Notes under the pieces: generated by a model
Databases searched by the model: none
The model's input: only the letters and a program-made list of their open reading frames with translations
Told to the model about the DNA's origin: nothing
Made by a program: the position numbers and the translations under genes
Shown: positions 60,794 to 64,000 of the stretch, in pieces
Position numbering within the stretch: position 1 is the stretch's first letter
Layout of the letters: every line of letters starts with the position of its first letter
Assembly: GCA_033030425.1 (NCBI GenBank)
Contig: JAUFSD010000014.1
Coordinates: 434,001 to 498,000 of the forward strand
DNA from: Verpa conica
Taxonomy: Eukaryota > Ascomycota > Pezizomycetes > Pezizales > Morchellaceae
Length of the DNA stretch: 64,000 nucleotides
Direction: 5' to 3'

Positions 60794-62773
60794 ATGGGCC
60801 GGCTTAAGGGTAGAGAGAAAGAGGAGCGAGAAAAATTTATTGAGCTAGCCATTAAGGACTACTATAAGACTTTAGAACCCTCTATAAGAGCCTCAGCAGA
60901 GAAATACAGTATACCATGGACTACCCTGCGTGATCGCCTCAGGGGTGCGCAAAACCGCCGAGAAAGTCACAGACATCAACAGTTACTCACAGAGCATGAG
61001 GAGAAATCGATTGTGCGATGGTGTGAGCGCATGGATGACTGGGGATTTCCGCTCAGATTGAGTATAGTGAAAGAAATGGCCGCATATTTGGTGGATAAGC
61101 GGGCTAGTGGGCGTAAGTTAGGGGCTCACTGGCTTACAAGGTTCTTGGACCGCAATCCTGAACTATCCTCGCGCTTCACATCGCGGCTGGAGCGGCAGCG
61201 CGCATTAGCTGATAATCCTGCGTTACTTAAAGACTATTTTGACAAGGTATAAACCCTACCATGCATAAAGAAATTAGACTAACAAGGATTTAGCTGCGGC
61301 ACGTAATTAAAATGTACGATATACTACCCAAAAACACATATAACATGGACGAAAAGGGGTTCTTAATAGGCTATGCATTAAAGTGCAAGGTTATATGCAG
61401 GCGTGAGCGGAAAAATCCCCGCTTAACACATAGCGGGGATCGGAAATGGGTTACAGTTATTGAGAGTATAAGTGGGACAGGTATTGCACTACCACCCATG
61501 GTGATACACCAGGGTACAGGCCACTATAAGGGGTGGTATGATGCTATTAGTGCCGAGAATCTTGCTACATTTGGTTACTCTCTAAAGGGGTGGACTGATT
61601 CCTTCTTGGGTATGGAATGGCTCACTCAAAATTTTGAAAAATTTTCCGCCGAGACGTCAGTTACCCCTTATACTTACTATTAAGTTATACTAATTCTTTA
61701 TATAGAGCGGCTGGTGCATGGAGGCTTCTTATTATGGATGGCCATGTATCACATATTACATGGGAATTTTTCGATTTTTGCCTCAGCCACAGAATTATCC
61801 CATTTTGTTTACCCCCCCACTCTACCCATATGCTTCAGCCACTGGATGTGGGTCTCTTTAGCCCATTACAGCGCCATTACAGTAACTGTATAGATGATGC
61901 AGTAAGGGAAGGGGAGCTAGGGATTAATAAAGGGCTATTTATGAAGTAAATGCACCTACCCCTGCTAGCTTCATGTATTATATACTTACTACTCCTTTTA
62001 GGTACTATTTTCAGGCTCGGCAACCTACTTATACCACTAAAAATATTCTTGCTGCATGGAAGGCTGCAGGTATATGGCCATTAAACTCTCGCCGAGTGAT
62101 GAACCCTGATGGAACGCTGCGCGCCGAGGCTCTAACGCACGCCGAGTCCCGCCGCACCTCTATTGCCATCCCTGCCACTCCACGCACTACCCGCATGGCT
62201 AGATCCACTACTAAGGAGGCACTAGCTATAATTAAAGGAAATTCGGCTAGTGCCCAAAAATTGCGTGCACTAGTAGCACAACTAGACAAGGGTTTGCAAC
62301 AGTCTATTACTGAAAAAGAAATTGGTGATCATATACACCAAAAGTACAGGGAATCAGTAGCTAAAAAGTCACACAGTAATTTTAATGACAGAAAGCGGCT
62401 TACTAAAGCTAGGGTCATTACTACTGAAGAGGTAATTAGATTAAAAGAAGCCAGAGAAGCGGCAGATGCGGCTAAGGCTGCCAAGGCTGTGGCTAGAGAA
62501 GCGAAAAAATTAAAAAAACAACTACAAGAGCCTCCGGTACCTGGGGCTCGGCGTTACAGGGGTAAAAAAAGCGTTCAGATATCTGAAGAAACTACTGTAC
62601 ATATTTTACCTGGGGTTGATGAGACTCAAGTGACTGAGGAAGTATGGGAGCATATTGATGACTATGAGGAGGAAAATAGTGGCTCACCACCACCCCCTAG
62701 CCGCAAAGGGGCTAATAAAGCTTGGGAAAAGGGTCAAAAAGATAGATATAGTGATAAAAATGTATATAGTTAG
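60794..62773 (+). CDS. Pogo-type DDE transposase
   Basis: Cut-and-paste transposase of the pogo branch of Tc1/mariner. Exons 60794-61246, 61294-61655, 61706-61945 and 62002-62773 give 608 residues. An N-terminal psq-type helix-turn-helix (residues about 20-60, IRASAEKYSIPWTTLRDRL) is followed by a CENP-B/Tc5 helix-turn-helix (about 65-130). The DDE domain has its first Asp in NMDEKGF (about 177), the second in LLIMDGHVSH (about 276) and the third in QPLDVGLFSPLQ (about 312). This gives DD35D spacing. The C-terminal tail is Lys/Ala-rich and coiled-coil-like, then acidic. Introns have canonical ends (GTATAA/TAG, GTCAGT/TAG, GTAAAT/TAG). No stop or frameshift was found, unlike the copia polyprotein. 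Confidence 0.9.
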
Positions 62774-62846
62774 TACTGGGGGGTAGGGGATTGTCATAGT
62801 GTTGGGAATCGGGGCTTTCTTTCCTGCGCCAGCTGGTTGCCACAGG

Positions 62847-62889
62847 CGAGCGGAATCCATGTCACGGGCGGTTTCGCCATAAATTACGT
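62847..62889 (-). repeat. Right TIR of pogo element
   Basis: Reverse complement of the left TIR with two adjacent mismatches (TG for GT). Confidence 0.9.
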
Positions 62890-63587
62890 TATAGTGATTG
62901 ATGAGATTTCAATGGTAAACACAGATCTTTTTGAGTTTGTATCCTCTTTATTTGCCCGTCTTCACAACAATATCAGACATTTTGGCAATATCCACGTTAT
63001 TTGTCTAGGAGATCTCTTGCAACTTCCACCAGTTACCGGCTTAAAAGTCTTTCACTCCAGTCTCTGGAAACTCTTCAGCCCTCTGTTCCTGAAAACCTCT
63101 ATCCGTCAGAATAAATACTTGGACTTTTTTCAGCTCCTAAACGATCTCCGCTTTGGTTACATTAGCCCTCATAGCCAACAACTTATCAATCAAAAGATCC
63201 AAAGCTTTCAAACACAGGATCAAACCTATCTTACAACCCACTTAATATCCCTCCACCAAACTGCTACAAACATCAATAGTCTTTTGCTTGACTCTTTACT
63301 GGACAGTCAGAAACATATACAATATGCAATAGACTGTGAAGAATGAAATCAGCTAGAAGAAAGTCAGAACTCTCACACATTCAAAATGGGTACTAACTAT
63401 CCTGCTGAAGTGGTTTGTGTACCAGGTGCTAAAGTCATGTTTCTCAATAATATTATGATGGCTTTGGGAATATTAAATGGCACTTGTGGTGTTATCGTAG
63501 AGCTAAGAGATAATGGGTTGCCAACAGTAGCATTCCCTGCTATAGAAGGCATACGTGTAAGTACTTCAAATCAATTTGTATAAGTAT

Positions 63588-64000
63588 TGTAACGGGGGCA
63601 CTCCCAGAGGAGTACTGCCGTACCAAAAAAAACCAACAATCTCCCTTTCTGACGAGAAGCTTCAGCAGCGAGGCTTAGAACCGCTCGTCAACACGGAAGG
63701 TCGACAGTCCCTAGGCTAAACAGGTATGAGGGTTTTTAAGGGTTGCAAACTAAAGACTTTAAAAGGCTCTGCTTCCCAGGGGAAGACAAACGTCTTTAGC
63801 AAAGAGTATGAGGGTCTCTGAACAACGGTTGTTCGTTGACTAGCAAGAATGATTGTCCTGGGGGAAGGACGGGTTTAAGCTATGATTTTGATTGCGAGCA
63901 AGCTGCCAAGAAGCGGGGGAACAATTTCTCCGCGCTTGGAAATCAACTGAGTCTAGAGCGCCCCTAAGAACTAGCGGGGTCGATAGACTAGCGACTAAAA
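63588..64000 (+). mobile_element. Partial LTR, same family as the solo LTR at 10025-11278
   Basis: Starts TGTAACGGGGGCACTCCC and stays closely similar to the reverse complement of 11278 down to about 10866 until the window ends. The TSD (perhaps AGTAT before it) cannot be checked. Either a solo LTR or the 5' end of a full retrotransposon that cut the helicase gene's 3' end. Confidence 0.88.

Larger units (their letters stand above)
60670..62889 (+). mobile_element. Pogo-superfamily DNA transposon, apparently intact
   Basis: 2,220 bp flanked by a TA duplication (60668-60669 and 62890-62891). TIRs of 43 bp, ACGTAATTTATGGCGAAACC to ATTCCGCTCG, have only two mismatches between ends. It encodes one full-length transposase whose frame is open after splicing. 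With near-identical TIRs and an uninterrupted gene it may have moved recently and could be autonomous. Confidence 0.93.
60603..63587 (+). pseudogene. PIF1-like DNA helicase gene remnant, interrupted
   Basis: DNA helicase of the Pif1/RecD-like superfamily 1. Downstream of the pogo insertion the frame reads IVIDEISMVNTDLF (Walker B), then CLGDLLQLPPV (the GDxxQLPP motif) and IRQNKYLDFFQLLNDLRFG. The frame continues to NYPAEVVCVPGAKVMFLNN..GILNGTCG. The 67 bases before the element (60603-60669) read in the same frame into this after removal of the element. One TGA at 63344-63346 interrupts the frame, which then continues, and a stop follows at about 63583 next to an LTR. Further upstream there are stops and no Walker A (GxxGxGKS) was found. 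The copy is therefore truncated and dead. Confidence 0.75.

Noticed and set aside
61247..61720. Frameshifts in the pogo transposase
   Set aside because: The apparent breaks are introns with GT..AG ends. Splicing restores one open frame.
1..64000. CRISPR array, rRNA or biosynthetic gene cluster
   Set aside because: No regularly spaced repeats, no rRNA sequence, and no adjacent set of secondary-metabolism enzymes were seen.

Overview
The window looks like nuclear DNA of a repeat-rich filamentous ascomycete. Genes carry short introns (about 40-70 nt) with GT..AG borders and CTAAC/CTAAT-like branch points. All recognisable single-copy genes are typical of Pezizomycotina: kinesin-3, TRM3, FMP27/Hobbit, eIF4B, PUS4, heme oxygenase, DNA ligase IV, IRS4. 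The AT-rich spacers are filled with inverted-repeat elements and retroelements. A Pezizomycetes (truffle/morel-like) host would fit the style, but that is inference.

Layout. 1-7772: a kinesin-3 gene running off the left edge, divergent from TRM3 (tRNA Gm18 methyltransferase). 7773-13862: gene-poor and repeat-rich, with three small inverted-repeat elements, a complete 1,254-bp solo LTR flanked by a perfect 5-bp target-site duplication, a palindrome and a 0.5-kb inverted-repeat element. 13863-22940: FMP27/Hobbit, a bridge-like lipid-transfer protein of about 2,900 residues in seven exons. 25211-28788: a Tim17/Tim22-family membrane protein, divergent from eIF4B. 30265-30976: a near-perfect hairpin and a MITE nested in another MITE. 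31366-33700: a hotdog thioesterase, divergent from a RluA-type pseudouridine synthase (PUS9/RIB2-like). 33983-38729: a complete, young but nonsense-mutated Ty1/copia retrotransposon on the minus strand. 40599-44092: PUS4, divergent from a tail-anchored heme oxygenase. 45146-52130: DNA ligase IV, divergent from the EH-domain protein IRS4. 53229-54716: a single-exon conserved-looking protein of unknown function. 54717-64000: a second repeat-rich zone ending in a nest in which an apparently intact pogo DNA transposon sits inside a decayed PIF1-like helicase gene, which is itself cut by an LTR that leaves the window.

Three genes act on tRNA: TRM3 (Gm18), PUS4 (Psi55) and a PUS9-like synthase (probably Psi32). 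The first two modify the two partners of the D-loop/T-loop contact. The most notable accessory features are: the pogo element with TA duplication, 43-bp TIRs, a complete DD35D transposase with three introns and an almost scarless helicase target; the copia element with a tRNA-iMet anticodon-type primer site and three stop codons but no frameshift; and two LTR copies of one family in opposite orientation about 52 kb apart. I saw no CRISPR array, rRNA or convincing tRNA gene. I found no clearly undescribed system; the mobile-element nest at the right end is the best place to look.
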